Of a stretch of DNA of 64,000 nt, positions 8,695 through 18,229 are shown piece after piece (position 1 is the stretch's first letter; the number at the start of each line of letters is the position of its first letter). Where the stretch lies: assembly GCA_017408885.1 (NCBI GenBank), contig JAFQTT010000004.1:1-64000 (forward strand), given 5' to 3'. This DNA comes from Methanocorpusculum sp. Its GTDB lineage: Archaea > Halobacteriota > Methanomicrobia > Methanomicrobiales > Methanocorpusculaceae. Both the position numbers and the translations under genes were made by a program. The notes under the pieces were generated by a model that worked only from the letters and a program-made list of their open reading frames with translations, had not been told where the DNA came from and did not search any database.

Positions 8695-9843
8695 TCACCA
8701 GAAAATACGGCGGGCACGGCTCATACGTTCTGCAATCTTCACTCCAAACGGGCAGTTTCGCTCGCACATACGGCATTCGATGCAGTCGTCTGCATTGTAT
8801 TCAAGAGAGTTGTAATGCGCGGCAATTGTTTCCGGTGTCTCATCTGCTGCCAAAGCAAGGTCTAAGAGTTTGAAAACAACCGGGATATCGATATGTGCAG
8901 AACACGGTTTGCAGTGTCCGCAGTACATACAGTTTCCGGCAGTCTGAATCTGCGGATTGCCTAAAAAGACTGACGAGTAATCACGCTCGGTATCTGATGC
9001 CGTACAGTAAGATGCGGCAGCCTCGACTTCAGTTACACTGCTGCATCCGATAAGAACTGACGTCACTCCAGGACGCGTCAGTGAGTAATGGATACACTGA
9101 GAAACAGTCAGTGCAGTTCCAAACGGAGACTGCGACGCATCAAGCAGCCTTCCTCCTGCAAGTGCCTTCATTACCACTATGCCGATTCCTTCTGCCTCGC
9201 AGTATCCATATAACTCCCGGCGAGCTGAATCAGGACGGTGAACGCCGTCGGTTTTCAGTCCGGAAAACTCCATCTGGGAATAGATATCTGCGGCAGAGTC
9301 CTCGAAGTCGTATGCAGGATTTATCGAAAACATCAGGACATCAATCAGTCCGGTCTGCACAGCCCGAAGAGCGATTTCCGGATTGTGAGAACTGAGGCCG
9401 AGGAAGTGAATCTTTCCCTCTTCCTTTAGGGATTTTGCATATGTGATTATTTCAGTATCAAAGACTGCCGCATAGTCCTCTGCGGAGTCCACATAATGAA
9501 TCATGCCCACATCCACATAATCGGTCTGAAGCCTGGAAAGCAAATCCTCGAATGCTTCCTTCGTCTGTGAAAGATCACGGGTTCTCTTGTACTGTCCGTC
9601 TTCATAGACCGTGCAGATATGTCCCTGAATCAGCATCTTTTCCCTGCGTCCTTTAAGGGCAGAGCCGATATTTGAGCGGACATTTGGTTCCGGCATGAAG
9701 ATATCAATATAGTTCATGCCGCAGTCAATCGCAGAATCAATTACCGTGCATACCTCTTCTGCTGACTTTCCTTCAAGCCACTCTCCGCCAAGACCTACAC
9801 AGGATACAGAAAGACCGGTTCTTCCAAGTGTGCGGTATTCCAT
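8695..9843 (-). CDS. Aldo/keto reductase-fold protein with C-terminal 4Fe-4S domain
   Basis: 382 residues. The N-terminal 270 residues form an aldo/keto-reductase barrel (MEYRTLGRTGLSVSCVGLGG, YVDVGMIHYVD, LGLSSHNPE). The C terminus is ferredoxin-like with CMYCGHCKPC and CIECRMCERNCPFG, enough for two clusters. The barrel looks odd: where active reductases have a catalytic tyrosine, this reads DIFMPEPNVRSNIG, and where the active lysine is expected it reads LIQGHIC. A flavin- or cluster-based chemistry or a non-reductase role is possible. Substrate unknown. It is followed on the same strand, 49 bases beyond its upstream side, by the acyltransferase gene. Confidence 0.75.
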   Translation of the reverse strand: MEYRTLGRTGLSVSCVGLGGEWLEGKSAEEVCTVIDSAIDCGMNYIDIFMPEPNVRSNIGSALKGRREKMLIQGHICTVYEDGQYKRTRDLSQTKEAFEDLLSRLQTDYVDVGMIHYVDSAEDYAAVFDTEIITYAKSLKEEGKIHFLGLSSHNPEIALRAVQTGLIDVLMFSINPAYDFEDSAADIYSQMEFSGLKTDGVHRPDSARRELYGYCEAEGIGIVVMKALAGGRLLDASQSPFGTALTVSQCIHYSLTRPGVTSVLIGCSSVTEVEAAASYCTASDTERDYSSVFLGNPQIQTAGNCMYCGHCKPCSAHIDIPVVFKLLDLALAADETPETIAAHYNSLEYNADDCIECRMCERNCPFGVKIAERMSRARRIFW

Positions 9844-9892
9844 ACGTGTATATTCTCTTCCGAAGGGTAAGAGGATTTCTGTTCAAAAAAAG

Positions 9893-11098
9893 TTAGTAGT
9901 ACTCTTTTCCAATAAGGAAGCGGTAGAGTACCATGTATTTTACAGCAGAACGCGGGATGTTTGAATCGACTTCGTAGTAGGTTCCGTCTTTTAAGGAGAA
10001 GAGAATTTTCATCTGCAGGGAGAATGCAAATCCGGCAATCTCTTCAAACGAGAAGACATATTTGTCATCTTCTGTCTGGAACTCGAAGCGGTCTTTGTAG
10101 ATTGCAAAGCGTCCGTTTCCAAGGATGTCAACTGATTTGAGTGCACCGATTCTTTTTAAAACCTGGTCGTCATCAAACTCAACCGGTTTGTCTGCCGGGT
10201 ATTCGAGGAACTCCGGGAGACGCTCTTTGAAGTAGTCTCTTTGCCAGTGGTCCCAGGTTGCAATGTTGTCGATGATAAGTTCATCTTCCCCTGCTGCTTC
10301 AAAGAGACCGTACTCGGTGAAGCGGACTTTGTATCCGCATTCGCATGATAAGATGTCGTCTTTGCTGTGGAGTTTTCCAACAGCACGGCATTTTGGACAG
10401 ACGTATAAGGTGGTTTCCAGATTCTCGGCTAAGGCTTCTCCTGTGTATGGTGTCGGGTTTTTCTTCTGGTCGTCGAAGGTATTTACATACATGTCGCGGT
10501 TGATGATTTCGTTGATTTCATCAACCGATTTTGCCATAAGCTCTTCCGGAGAGTATTCTGCGACAAACTCTCCCCACATTCTTCCCTTTCTCTGGTGTTT
10601 TCCCCAGCGGGGCCTGCGGAGGTATCCGCCGTGGATTCTGTAGGTGATAAGACCTGCTCCAAGTTCAGCGCACTCTTTAACAAGCTTTCCGGTGGCAGGA
10701 GAGATGAATGCACTTTCTCCGTTGATTGAGCGTGCTCCTTCCGGGCTCATCCAGACGTTGGCTCCTGATTTTAAGACCTGCTTCATCTCGCGAATCATGT
10801 CATCTGCAGGGGCTCCTTTCTTTCTGATGATAAGTCCTGCACAGTTCATGACAACGGTTCTGAGAATCTTGTTTCTAAAGAGGTGTTCTCCTGCGACGTA
10901 GTACATCTGGCGTCTGAAAGGAACTCCGACTAAGAGATAATCCCAGAGAGTTGTGTGATTTGATAGTGCAAGGTACGGCTGATGTTTTGCGTACACCTTG
11001 TCATAGGTGTAGTTGATTTTGAACCGTACAAAAGGCGTTGCGGCAGTGCGTGCTAAGAAGAAGCAGAACCGATACCATAAAAGACGAAGTGAAGCCAT
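9893..11098 (-). CDS. PlsC-like acyltransferase with zinc-ribbon extension
   Basis: 401 residues. Residues 40-180 match the lysophosphatidic-acid acyltransferase fold: NHTTLWD gives the catalytic HX4D (His48, Asp53), SPEGARS (119-123) the second signature, and a hydrophobic N terminus could dip into the membrane. After residue 230 it leaves the family: a CPKC...CEC zinc-ribbon-like set (Cys234, 237, 252, 254) precedes about 140 acidic, aromatic residues. Archaeal membrane lipids are ethers, so an acyl substrate is unexpected; the true acceptor is unknown. The assignment to the acyltransferase superfamily is firm, the reaction is not. Confidence 0.72.
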   Translation of the reverse strand: MASLRLLWYRFCFFLARTAATPFVRFKINYTYDKVYAKHQPYLALSNHTTLWDYLLVGVPFRRQMYYVAGEHLFRNKILRTVVMNCAGLIIRKKGAPADDMIREMKQVLKSGANVWMSPEGARSINGESAFISPATGKLVKECAELGAGLITYRIHGGYLRRPRWGKHQRKGRMWGEFVAEYSPEELMAKSVDEINEIINRDMYVNTFDDQKKNPTPYTGEALAENLETTLYVCPKCRAVGKLHSKDDILSCECGYKVRFTEYGLFEAAGEDELIIDNIATWDHWQRDYFKERLPEFLEYPADKPVEFDDDQVLKRIGALKSVDILGNGRFAIYKDRFEFQTEDDKYVFSFEEIAGFAFSLQMKILFSLKDGTYYEVDSNIPRSAVKYMVLYRFLIGKEYY

Positions 11099-11222
11099 TT
11101 CTCCTTATCCATTCGCTGTAAGAAATGATAAGAGTATCTAAGATTCTGCACGGCACAAAATGACAGGCAAACATATTATCTCTCCTGTCTCATACCATAT
11201 ATCAGGATAATTCCGGGAGAAG

Positions 11223-11870
11223 ATGATGGAAATATCAGGATATAATATCGATATGATGTATGCTCACATCCGTGATTTTGCTGTTTCCCGTCAGATGGAA
11301 CAGACGGTGCAGGCACTTTCCTTTGCACGGAAGATGCATTCCGGACAATACAGAAAAAGCGGGGAGGAGTATATAATCCACCCGCTGACGATGGCATGTC
11401 ATGCTATTTCCTTAGGAATGGATGATGATACACTCATTTCAACGATTCTCCTGCATGATGTGTGTGAGGACTGCGGAGTTTCCCCGCAGGAACTGCCGGT
11501 AAGTCAGGAAGTACGCTATGGCGTGGAGCTGATGACATTTACTGTCCTGGAGGGGGAAACAAAGGATGCGGCAAAACGCAGGTATTATGACCGGCTTGGA
11601 GAGAATAAAACAGCTGCAGTAACAAAACTCATTGACAGGTGTCATAATGTGTCAACTATGGCGGGGACGTTTTCAAAAGAGAAGATGAAGGCATATATCG
11701 AAGAGACAAGGGATTATGTGCTGCCGCTGCTCTGCCGTACCCTGGAACGCTATCCTGATTTGGCAGGGGTTCTGTTCAGTATACACTATCACATAACCAG
11801 CGTTATTGATGCGGCTGAGCAGATACTGCTTACCGATGATGCTGGGAAAGAGAAGTATTTTCTCTCATAA
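11223..11870 (+). CDS. HD-domain protein related to (p)ppGpp hydrolases
   Basis: 215 residues. The fold is that of the SpoT/MESH1 hydrolase domain: [28 protein letters not shown] (the HD and ED metal/catalytic residues) and [12 protein letters not shown]. No synthetase, TGS or ACT domain is present, so it is a stand-alone small hydrolase. Hydrolysis of (p)ppGpp or a related nucleotide is inferred; the substrate in an archaeon is uncertain. Two ATG codons in a row (11223, 11226) follow a CGGGAGAAG ribosome site. It stands alone between a minus-strand gene and the MATE gene. Confidence 0.75.
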   Translation: MMEISGYNIDMMYAHIRDFAVSRQMEQTVQALSFARKMHSGQYRKSGEEYIIHPLTMACHAISLGMDDDTLISTILLHDVCEDCGVSPQELPVSQEVRYGVELMTFTVLEGETKDAAKRRYYDRLGENKTAAVTKLIDRCHNVSTMAGTFSKEKMKAYIEETRDYVLPLLCRTLERYPDLAGVLFSIHYHITSVIDAAEQILLTDDAGKEKYFLS

Positions 11871-12017
11871 TTTATTTCCTTTTTTGAGTTTGCATGATTT
11901 CTGTCGGTTTCCCCGGCGATATGGTAGGAGATGCCTGCATTCAGGCAGTCCGGGTAAAAATCAGTGGATTACCACTATCTTTATTGTCTCAGAAATTGCA
12001 TTAATAGAGGTATCGTT

Positions 12018-13388
12018 ATGAGTGAACACAAGAATACATTAACGGACGGTAATGTAGGAAAAGCCCTCCTCATTATTGCCCTGCCGATTATTATCAGCAA
12101 CATGCTCCAGAGCGTTCTGGAGGTTGTTGATATGCACTTTATCGGTGAGCTTGGTGATACTTCTATCGCCGGCGGAACTTTAAGTGTATCGGTTATTATG
12201 GTCTTAACGACTGTGCTTATGGGTATAGTAACCGCTACCGCTGCGTTCGTTTCCCGGGCGTACGGTTCCGAAAAATATGAAAGAATTCAGGTTGTGTTAG
12301 CTCATGCAATTTATCTCGGTCTGATTTTCAGCGTTATCCTGGCAGTTATCGGATTTTTCTGGTCTGAGGATATTCTGTACTTTATGAGTCAGGGAGATGC
12401 AGCCCTTGCGGAAGAAGGGGCAAAGTTCCTGCGTCCGGCTCTGATGGGTAATTTCATTATGATGCTTTTGATGACGCTGACGACCGTTTTCCAGAGTACC
12501 GGAGATTCCCGGACACCGATGTTTGTGATGGTCGGCGTCAACATTGTCAATATTATCTTAAACCCGACGTTAATTCAGGGTCTCTGGATTTTCCCGGCTA
12601 TGGGGCTTGCGGGTTCTGCATACGCATCCCTCTCGTCCAGAGCAGTGGGTGTTATTCTGCTGATTCTTTGTATGTACTTCCTGCCGAAGCACAAATACGG
12701 TCCAATCAAGTTCCCGAAGAAGTTTATCTTCGAGCCGCGTCTGGTAATGGATATTTTTGTGATTGCCATTCCGTCTGCTGTGCAGAGCGGTATCAGAAGC
12801 TTTGCAATGGTCTTAATGATGGTAATTATCGCAGCATACGGCGAGGCAGCAATTGCAGCATACGGTATCTGTATCAGACTTGATATGCTTGGATTAATTG
12901 TTGCTATGGGATTATGTTCCGGTGTGGCTGTTATGGTCGGTCAGAATTTAGGAGCTAACAAGCCGGAGCGTGCAAAAAAGACTGTCCGCTATGCAGTAAC
13001 GGCCAACGCTATCTTCATGCTCGGTGTTGCAGTGCTCTATCTGTTTACCGCTCCGTATCTCCTTGGATTCTTTGGTGCAACAGAGGAGTCTCTGGCTATT
13101 GGAATTTCATTCATGCAGATTGTTCCATTCTCCTACTTCGTTATCGCAATGGGTATGACGATGGGCTTTGCAATGAATGGTGCGGGCGCTACGAGACCGG
13201 GTATGTATGCAGCAATTACCGGACAGGTTATCGTACAGGCAGGTCTTTCTGCAATTCTGATGATGACCGGACATCCAATCGAGCAGATTTGGTTTGCAAT
13301 CGTAATTGGTTCTGTTGTGGTCTTCCTTGTTGACCTCTTCTTCTACAAGAGAGGTTCCTGGATGAAACAGAGACTGAACCTCGATTAA
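12018..13388 (+). CDS. MATE-family efflux transporter
   Basis: 456 residues with about 12 hydrophobic segments in two homologous halves. Exports organic cations, drugs or toxins in exchange for Na+ or H+. Typical pieces are KALLIIALPIIISNMLQS at the first helix, FIGELGDTSIAGG, and TVFQSTGDSRTPMFV. The start at 12018 is chosen because AGAGGT lies upstream and the family begins just before the first helix; an in-frame ATG at 11964 would add residues that are not family-like. Substrate cannot be inferred. Confidence 0.9.
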   Translation: MSEHKNTLTDGNVGKALLIIALPIIISNMLQSVLEVVDMHFIGELGDTSIAGGTLSVSVIMVLTTVLMGIVTATAAFVSRAYGSEKYERIQVVLAHAIYLGLIFSVILAVIGFFWSEDILYFMSQGDAALAEEGAKFLRPALMGNFIMMLLMTLTTVFQSTGDSRTPMFVMVGVNIVNIILNPTLIQGLWIFPAMGLAGSAYASLSSRAVGVILLILCMYFLPKHKYGPIKFPKKFIFEPRLVMDIFVIAIPSAVQSGIRSFAMVLMMVIIAAYGEAAIAAYGICIRLDMLGLIVAMGLCSGVAVMVGQNLGANKPERAKKTVRYAVTANAIFMLGVAVLYLFTAPYLLGFFGATEESLAIGISFMQIVPFSYFVIAMGMTMGFAMNGAGATRPGMYAAITGQVIVQAGLSAILMMTGHPIEQIWFAIVIGSVVVFLVDLFFYKRGSWMKQRLNLD

Positions 13389-13465
13389 TACCATTCTTTT
13401 TTTGTACTGAGACTAATCTTAGAGAAACCAAAAACTTCATATTTTCCCGCCGTGAATTATCATCT

Positions 13466-13966
13466 ATGAAGAAGATGCTTTTTGTGCTGGCGGTTTTTCT
13501 TCTTGGAATTCTTGCCTGTCCTGCCGCAGCGGATGAACCGCTTCGGATAAATCCGGCACCAATCAGCCCTGCCCCAGTTGAGGATTGCGAGACATGTGCT
13601 GAGGTTTTAATCGAGCCGGTTCCGCTTGATATGGTTGTGAAATTTATCATGTTCGGTAAGTTTGGCGATGATAAAATAGGACTTCTTTCTTCGTTTGTTC
13701 ATGCGTTAAAGGAAGAGCCGGTTAGTTTCTATATGTATATGGTTTCCTTTTCCCCAGGTTATCATGGAGACGGAAATATGCATGATTCACAGATGCTTTC
13801 AGCAGATAAGAATCCGACATGGACAGTTCCCGAATGCAGGTTCACTGCTGAGACAGGATATGTGTATGCAGGATGGAGGATTTACGAAAACCACGTGTAT
13901 CCCGGAGAAGAAATTGTTCTGACCGAATACAACACCATAGCAACTGCCATCTGGAAAGCTGCTTAA
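13466..13966 (+). CDS. Secreted protein with InlB-type beta-repeat
   Basis: 166 residues. A clear signal peptide (MKKMLFVLAVFLLGILACPA followed by AA) is followed by a Pro-rich linker. The C terminus reads FTAETGYVYAGWRIYENHVY then PGEEIVL...ATAIWK. This matches the Listeria/Bacteroides InlB B-repeat pattern (GYxFAGW...YxPGD...AxW), a module common in methanogen surface proteins. The middle (residues 45-110) is not recognised. No C-terminal anchor is seen, so it is probably released or held by a partner. Function unknown. Confidence 0.6.
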   Translation: MKKMLFVLAVFLLGILACPAAADEPLRINPAPISPAPVEDCETCAEVLIEPVPLDMVVKFIMFGKFGDDKIGLLSSFVHALKEEPVSFYMYMVSFSPGYHGDGNMHDSQMLSADKNPTWTVPECRFTAETGYVYAGWRIYENHVYPGEEIVLTEYNTIATAIWKAA

Positions 13967-14030
13967 CTCTTTTTTTCAACCCTCCTTATAGGATAGTTAA
14001 TTACTTTACAAAACCCATAACTAGTCACAC

Positions 14031-15755
14031 ATGGCCGAATACGAAGATACTTACGAAAAAGTAATGGAGCTTGCCAGAAGAAGAGGATTCGTCTGGCCGT
14101 CTTCTGAAATATACGGATCTGTTGCCGGATTCATCGACTACGGACCGCTTGGCGCAATGCTCAAACGCCGTATCGAAAATATCTGGAGAAACTTCTACGT
14201 TGTCCAGGAAGGATACTATGAAATCGAATGCCCGACTGTTGGTATCGAGCCAATCTATGTCGCATCCGGACACGTCGGAGGCTTCTCCGACAAAATGTTC
14301 CAGTGCCCGCACTGCCAGGAATTCCTCCGTGCAGACCACGTCGCAGAAGCATTCGGCATCCCGCATGCAGGAACCATGTCCAAAGAAGAACTCCACGACG
14401 TCTTACTCGACAAGGAATGCCCGGCCTGCGGCAAAGTCTTAGGAGACGTCGAAGTCTTCGACTTCAACTTAATGTTTACCACCTCCATTGGCCCTGGAGG
14501 ACAGAGAAAAGGATACTTAAGACCGGAAACCGCACAGGGAATGTTCGTCGACTTCCCAAGACTTCTTAGATTCTATCGTGACCACCTGCCGTTTGGTGCA
14601 GTCCAGATTGGAAAATCCTACAGAAACGAAATCTCCCCGCGTCAGGGAATGATTCGCCTGAGAGAATTCACCCAGGCAGAAGCAGAAATCTTCGTCCACC
14701 CGGATGAAAAAGACCACCCGCAGTTCTTCCGCTACGCAGACTACTCCATGCCGCTTTGCGGAATCGCACAGCAGGAAAAAGATGAGCCGGCTGTTGTCAG
14801 AACCATGCGTCAGGCAGTCGATGAAGGCATCATCGCAAACGAGTACGTCGCATACTACGTCGCAATGACGCACGACATCTTAACCACTGTCGGATTCAAC
14901 CCGGAGAAGATCAGATTCCGCCAGCACATGCCCGATGAGCGTGCCCACTACGCAACCGACTGCTGGGATGCAGAAGCATTCTCCGACCGCTTCGGCTGGG
15001 TTGAGATTGTCGGAATTGCAGACAGAACCAACTACGACTTAAAAGCACACGCAGCAGTCTCCGGACAGAAGAACACCGTCTTTGTCCAGTACCCGGAGCC
15101 GAAGAAGGTTCACCACAAGGCAATTGTACCTAACTACGGCAAGATGGGACCGGTCTTCCGCGGAAAAGCAAAGGCAGTCGCAGAAGCCATGGCACAGGCT
15201 GAACCGACCGAGGAAGGAATCCGCGTCACCGTTGACGGAGAAGAAATCCTCGTCGCACCGGACATGTACACCGTCAAAGACGAAATGGTCGATGTCTTCG
15301 GAGAAGATGTCATGCCGCACGTCATCGAACCGTCCTACGGTATTGACCGTATCTGCTACATGGTCTTAGAACACGCATACTCTGAAGACGTCGCAGACGG
15401 AGAGACCAGAACCGTTATGAGATTCAAGAACGGTGTCGCCCCGGTTCAGGTTGCAGTTCTTCCGCTCATGGCAAGAGACGGCATGGACGAGATTGCAAGA
15501 AAACTCGTCCTCGACCTCCAGGCAGAAGGTCTCCAGACCGAGTACGATGACGCAGGTGCAATCGGCCGCCGTTACAGAAGACAGGACGAAGTCGGAACTC
15601 CGTTCTGTATCACTGTCGACTACGACACAAAAGAAGACGGAACCGTCACCCTCCGTGACCGTGACTCCATGAAGCAGGTAAGAGGCAAGATGGAAGACGT
15701 CGTCGCAAAGATTCCGCTGCTCTTAAAGGGCAAGCTCACCTTCGACGCTTTCTAA
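14031..15755 (+). CDS. glyS: Glycyl-tRNA synthetase, archaeal/eukaryotic alpha2 type
   Basis: 574 residues. Class II synthetase charging tRNA-Gly. Visible motifs are RRRGFVWPSSEIYGSVAGF, the zinc-type cysteines CPHC (about residue 89) and CPAC (about 132), GYLRPETAQG (motif 2 region), SPRQGMIRLREFTQAEAE, PSYGIDRICYMVLEHAY (motif 3) and the C-terminal anticodon-binding domain (VAVLPLMARDG). One base separates its stop from the hef start, so the two may be co-transcribed. Confidence 0.96.
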   Translation: MAEYEDTYEKVMELARRRGFVWPSSEIYGSVAGFIDYGPLGAMLKRRIENIWRNFYVVQEGYYEIECPTVGIEPIYVASGHVGGFSDKMFQCPHCQEFLRADHVAEAFGIPHAGTMSKEELHDVLLDKECPACGKVLGDVEVFDFNLMFTTSIGPGGQRKGYLRPETAQGMFVDFPRLLRFYRDHLPFGAVQIGKSYRNEISPRQGMIRLREFTQAEAEIFVHPDEKDHPQFFRYADYSMPLCGIAQQEKDEPAVVRTMRQAVDEGIIANEYVAYYVAMTHDILTTVGFNPEKIRFRQHMPDERAHYATDCWDAEAFSDRFGWVEIVGIADRTNYDLKAHAAVSGQKNTVFVQYPEPKKVHHKAIVPNYGKMGPVFRGKAKAVAEAMAQAEPTEEGIRVTVDGEEILVAPDMYTVKDEMVDVFGEDVMPHVIEPSYGIDRICYMVLEHAYSEDVADGETRTVMRFKNGVAPVQVAVLPLMARDGMDEIARKLVLDLQAEGLQTEYDDAGAIGRRYRRQDEVGTPFCITVDYDTKEDGTVTLRDRDSMKQVRGKMEDVVAKIPLLLKGKLTFDAF

Positions 15756-15756
15756 G

Positions 15757-18039
15757 ATGAGTTATATAAGCCGCAAAAATATTCCGGAGAATACAATTGA
15801 GGCTCGGTCATACCAGACCGCGATTGCAGACAGTGCTCTGTCTGCAAATACCTTAGTTGTTCTCCCGACCGGTATGGGCAAAACGGCTGTTGCCTTACTT
15901 GTTGCGGCTGCCCGGATTGATTCGGGCAAAATCCTGATGCTTGCTCCAACCAAACCTCTGGTCGAGCAGCACTTACGCTATTTTTCCAAAAATCTCCTGC
16001 TCGAAGAAGGCGATGTCGTCATGTTTACCGGATCTACCGCATCTCCGAAGCGTGTTGAGATGTGGAACTCAGCACGGTTCGTAGTAGCCACTCCTGAGGT
16101 CATCAAAAACGATTTGATTGCAGGACGCTATGACCTAAAAGATGTCTCGCTTTTAATCGTTGATGAGTGTCACCGAACCGTTGGAAACTATGCATACGTC
16201 TTTATTGGACGCAGATACAACGAAACAGCCGCCTCGCCTCTGGTTCTTGGAATGACAGCGTCTCCCGGTTCAGACCCGGAACATGTCGCAGAAATCTGTG
16301 AGCATCTGTCGATTACATCAGTCGAAAGCCGTGTGGAAACTGATGCGGATGTAAGGCCGTATGTTCACGAGAGGGATTTGGAGTACATGACTTTGGAACT
16401 CCCCGAAGACCTCTGGCTTGCTGTGTCTGTCTTAAACAGTCTCTTAGATGACAGGCTCTCCAAACTTGCCGAGATGAACTATCGCGTTCCAAAACGCGAG
16501 GCTCTCTCAATGAAGGCCTTGAATGCTCTCCGTGCCCAGATTCAGATGCGGATGCAGGAGAAGGACAAGACTGCATACACCGCAGTCTCTGTGCATGCCG
16601 AGCTGATGAAGTTGAAGCATGGAGTGATGCTTGCCGAATCGCAGGGCTCAACAGCGCTTCGTGCTTATCTTCTTCGCTTACAGACCGAAGGTCAGGGCGG
16701 GGGAAGCAAGGCATCTCAAAGAATCAGTGCAGACAGCCGTTTCCAAAGACTTCTTACACTCTCAGAGACCTGGACAAAAGAACTTCACCCAAAGGCGGAT
16801 GCAGTTGTTCGAATCGTTCAGGAACAGATGACAGAGTTTGCGGATTCGAAGATTATTGTGTTCGTGACCTACCGCGATTCTGTGCAGATGTTAGTCGATT
16901 ACTTAAATGAGGCAGGAATCACCGCACGGCGTTTCGTGGGTCAGGCATCCCGCGACAGCGAAAAAGGCCTCTCGCAGAAACAGCAGATTGAAGCAATCAG
17001 GCAGTTCCGCGAGGGTGAGTACTCGGTTCTTGTTGCAACGTCTGTGGGCGAGGAAGGTCTTGATATTCCAGCCACTGATCTTGTTGTTTTCTACGAGTCA
17101 GTTCCGTCTGAGGTTCGAAGCATTCAGCGAAAGGGAAGAACCGGCAGAAACACCTCCGGAAAGGTGATTGTTTTAATCACCAAGGGTACGGCTGATGAAA
17201 CCTTCCGCTGGGTTTCCAATGCGAAGGAAAAGCAGATGCTCAAAGGGGTTTCTGCTATGCGCAGCGGAAAAGTTCCAACTAAGCTTTTCACTGTTCCTGC
17301 GGCAGGAGAGTCGTCATATGGAGTTTCAGGACAGCAGACGTTGTCTGATATTTTCACCGCAAAACGTGAGGAGGAAGATGATGAGGATGTGGTTCCTGTA
17401 ACTGTTGACAACCGCGAGATGCAGTCAAAAGTCCCTGAGCATTTAAGCAATCTCGGGGCAAAAATCCATCTCGAACATCTTCCGGCAGGCGATTATTCTG
17501 TAGGTCGTGTTTTAATCGAGCGGAAAACTATTCAGGACTTTGTGGATACTTTAGTTGACCGTGATCTTTTCGGTCAGGTAAAGGCTCTTGCGGAGTCGGC
17601 CATCCGTCCGGTGATGATTGTTGAGGGTGGAAGTATTTCAGATTTGTACGATCTTCGAAACATCCATCCAAATGCTATTCGAAATACACTTGCATCTATT
17701 GCGGCAGACTATGATGTCTCGGTTCTCTTTACGAAGGATTCAAATGAGACGGCGGAGATGATTTACGCTTTTGCAAGACGCGAGGCTGGAGGAGAGAGAG
17801 CTGAGCGGTCGAAGCATTCAGCAAAGACTGCAAGACACACAAACGATGCTCTGCTCTATATCTTAACTGCTTTCCCGGAGGTGGGGCCGAAGGCAGGCCG
17901 GGAGCTGCTTCGCGAGTTTGGAACTCTTCGCCGAATTCTTTCGGCATCTAAAGAAGAGCTGATGGCTGTCAAAGGTATTGGAGAAAAGACAGCATCGGCG
18001 ATTGTGTCTACGGCTGTGAAAACATGGGAGGAAAAATGA
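15757..18039 (+). CDS. hef: Hef: fork-structure helicase/XPF-family endonuclease
   Basis: 760 residues. An archaeal repair protein acting on stalled replication forks, related to FANCM and XPF. Order of domains: superfamily-2 helicase (PTGMGKTA Walker A near residue 37; DECH box in VDECHRTVGN; motif VI QRKGRTGR), XPF nuclease (VDNREM and the catalytic ERKTIQDFVDT), and a C-terminal helix-hairpin-helix pair (FPEVGPKAGRELL, VKGIGEKTASAI). All catalytic motifs are intact. Start is one base after the glyS stop, and its stop overlaps the next small gene by 4 bases. Confidence 0.95.
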   Translation: MSYISRKNIPENTIEARSYQTAIADSALSANTLVVLPTGMGKTAVALLVAAARIDSGKILMLAPTKPLVEQHLRYFSKNLLLEEGDVVMFTGSTASPKRVEMWNSARFVVATPEVIKNDLIAGRYDLKDVSLLIVDECHRTVGNYAYVFIGRRYNETAASPLVLGMTASPGSDPEHVAEICEHLSITSVESRVETDADVRPYVHERDLEYMTLELPEDLWLAVSVLNSLLDDRLSKLAEMNYRVPKREALSMKALNALRAQIQMRMQEKDKTAYTAVSVHAELMKLKHGVMLAESQGSTALRAYLLRLQTEGQGGGSKASQRISADSRFQRLLTLSETWTKELHPKADAVVRIVQEQMTEFADSKIIVFVTYRDSVQMLVDYLNEAGITARRFVGQASRDSEKGLSQKQQIEAIRQFREGEYSVLVATSVGEEGLDIPATDLVVFYESVPSEVRSIQRKGRTGRNTSGKVIVLITKGTADETFRWVSNAKEKQMLKGVSAMRSGKVPTKLFTVPAAGESSYGVSGQQTLSDIFTAKREEEDDEDVVPVTVDNREMQSKVPEHLSNLGAKIHLEHLPAGDYSVGRVLIERKTIQDFVDTLVDRDLFGQVKALAESAIRPVMIVEGGSISDLYDLRNIHPNAIRNTLASIAADYDVSVLFTKDSNETAEMIYAFARREAGGERAERSKHSAKTARHTNDALLYILTAFPEVGPKAGRELLREFGTLRRILSASKEELMAVKGIGEKTASAIVSTAVKTWEEK

Positions 18040-18167
18040 GTTTCTGGAAAGGATTTCTTGAGTGGTTCTGCGGAAAGCAGGAGACCACAACATCTGCACA
18101 ATTTTCGAAGATGATGAAGACTGTGTCAAAGATGGAAGAGGAAGGACGAAAAGGGAAAGAGGAGTAG
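18036..18167 (+). CDS. 43-residue small protein coupled to hef
   Basis: The ATG overlaps the hef stop (ATGA) and is preceded by GGGAGGAAAA, a good ribosome site. The product begins MSFWKGFLEWFCGKQ and ends in a charged, helical, Lys/Glu-rich tail (SKMEEEGRKGKEE). An aromatic N-terminal helix with a basic/acidic tail suggests a membrane-surface or protein-binding peptide. No family recognised. The overlap and ribosome site make translation likely; function is unknown. Confidence 0.5.
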   Translation: MSFWKGFLEWFCGKQETTTSAQFSKMMKTVSKMEEEGRKGKEE

Positions 18168-18189
18168 GTAACTTTCCTCTTCTGTTTTT

Positions 18190-18229
18190 TGCTCAATAAT
18201 TTTATTACACATCACGCCGATTATCTTTC
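18190..18229 (+). promoter_or_regulatory. Promoter/leader repeat copy 1
   Basis: The 43 bases ending in the ATG at 18230 align without gaps to those before 19140 and 19844. Shared elements are TGCTCAAT, an A/T block resembling a TATA box (TTTTATTACA here), TCACGC and GATTATCTTTC before ATG. The TATA-like block lies about 25-30 bases before the ATG, so the transcript would have little or no leader. Confidence 0.6.
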
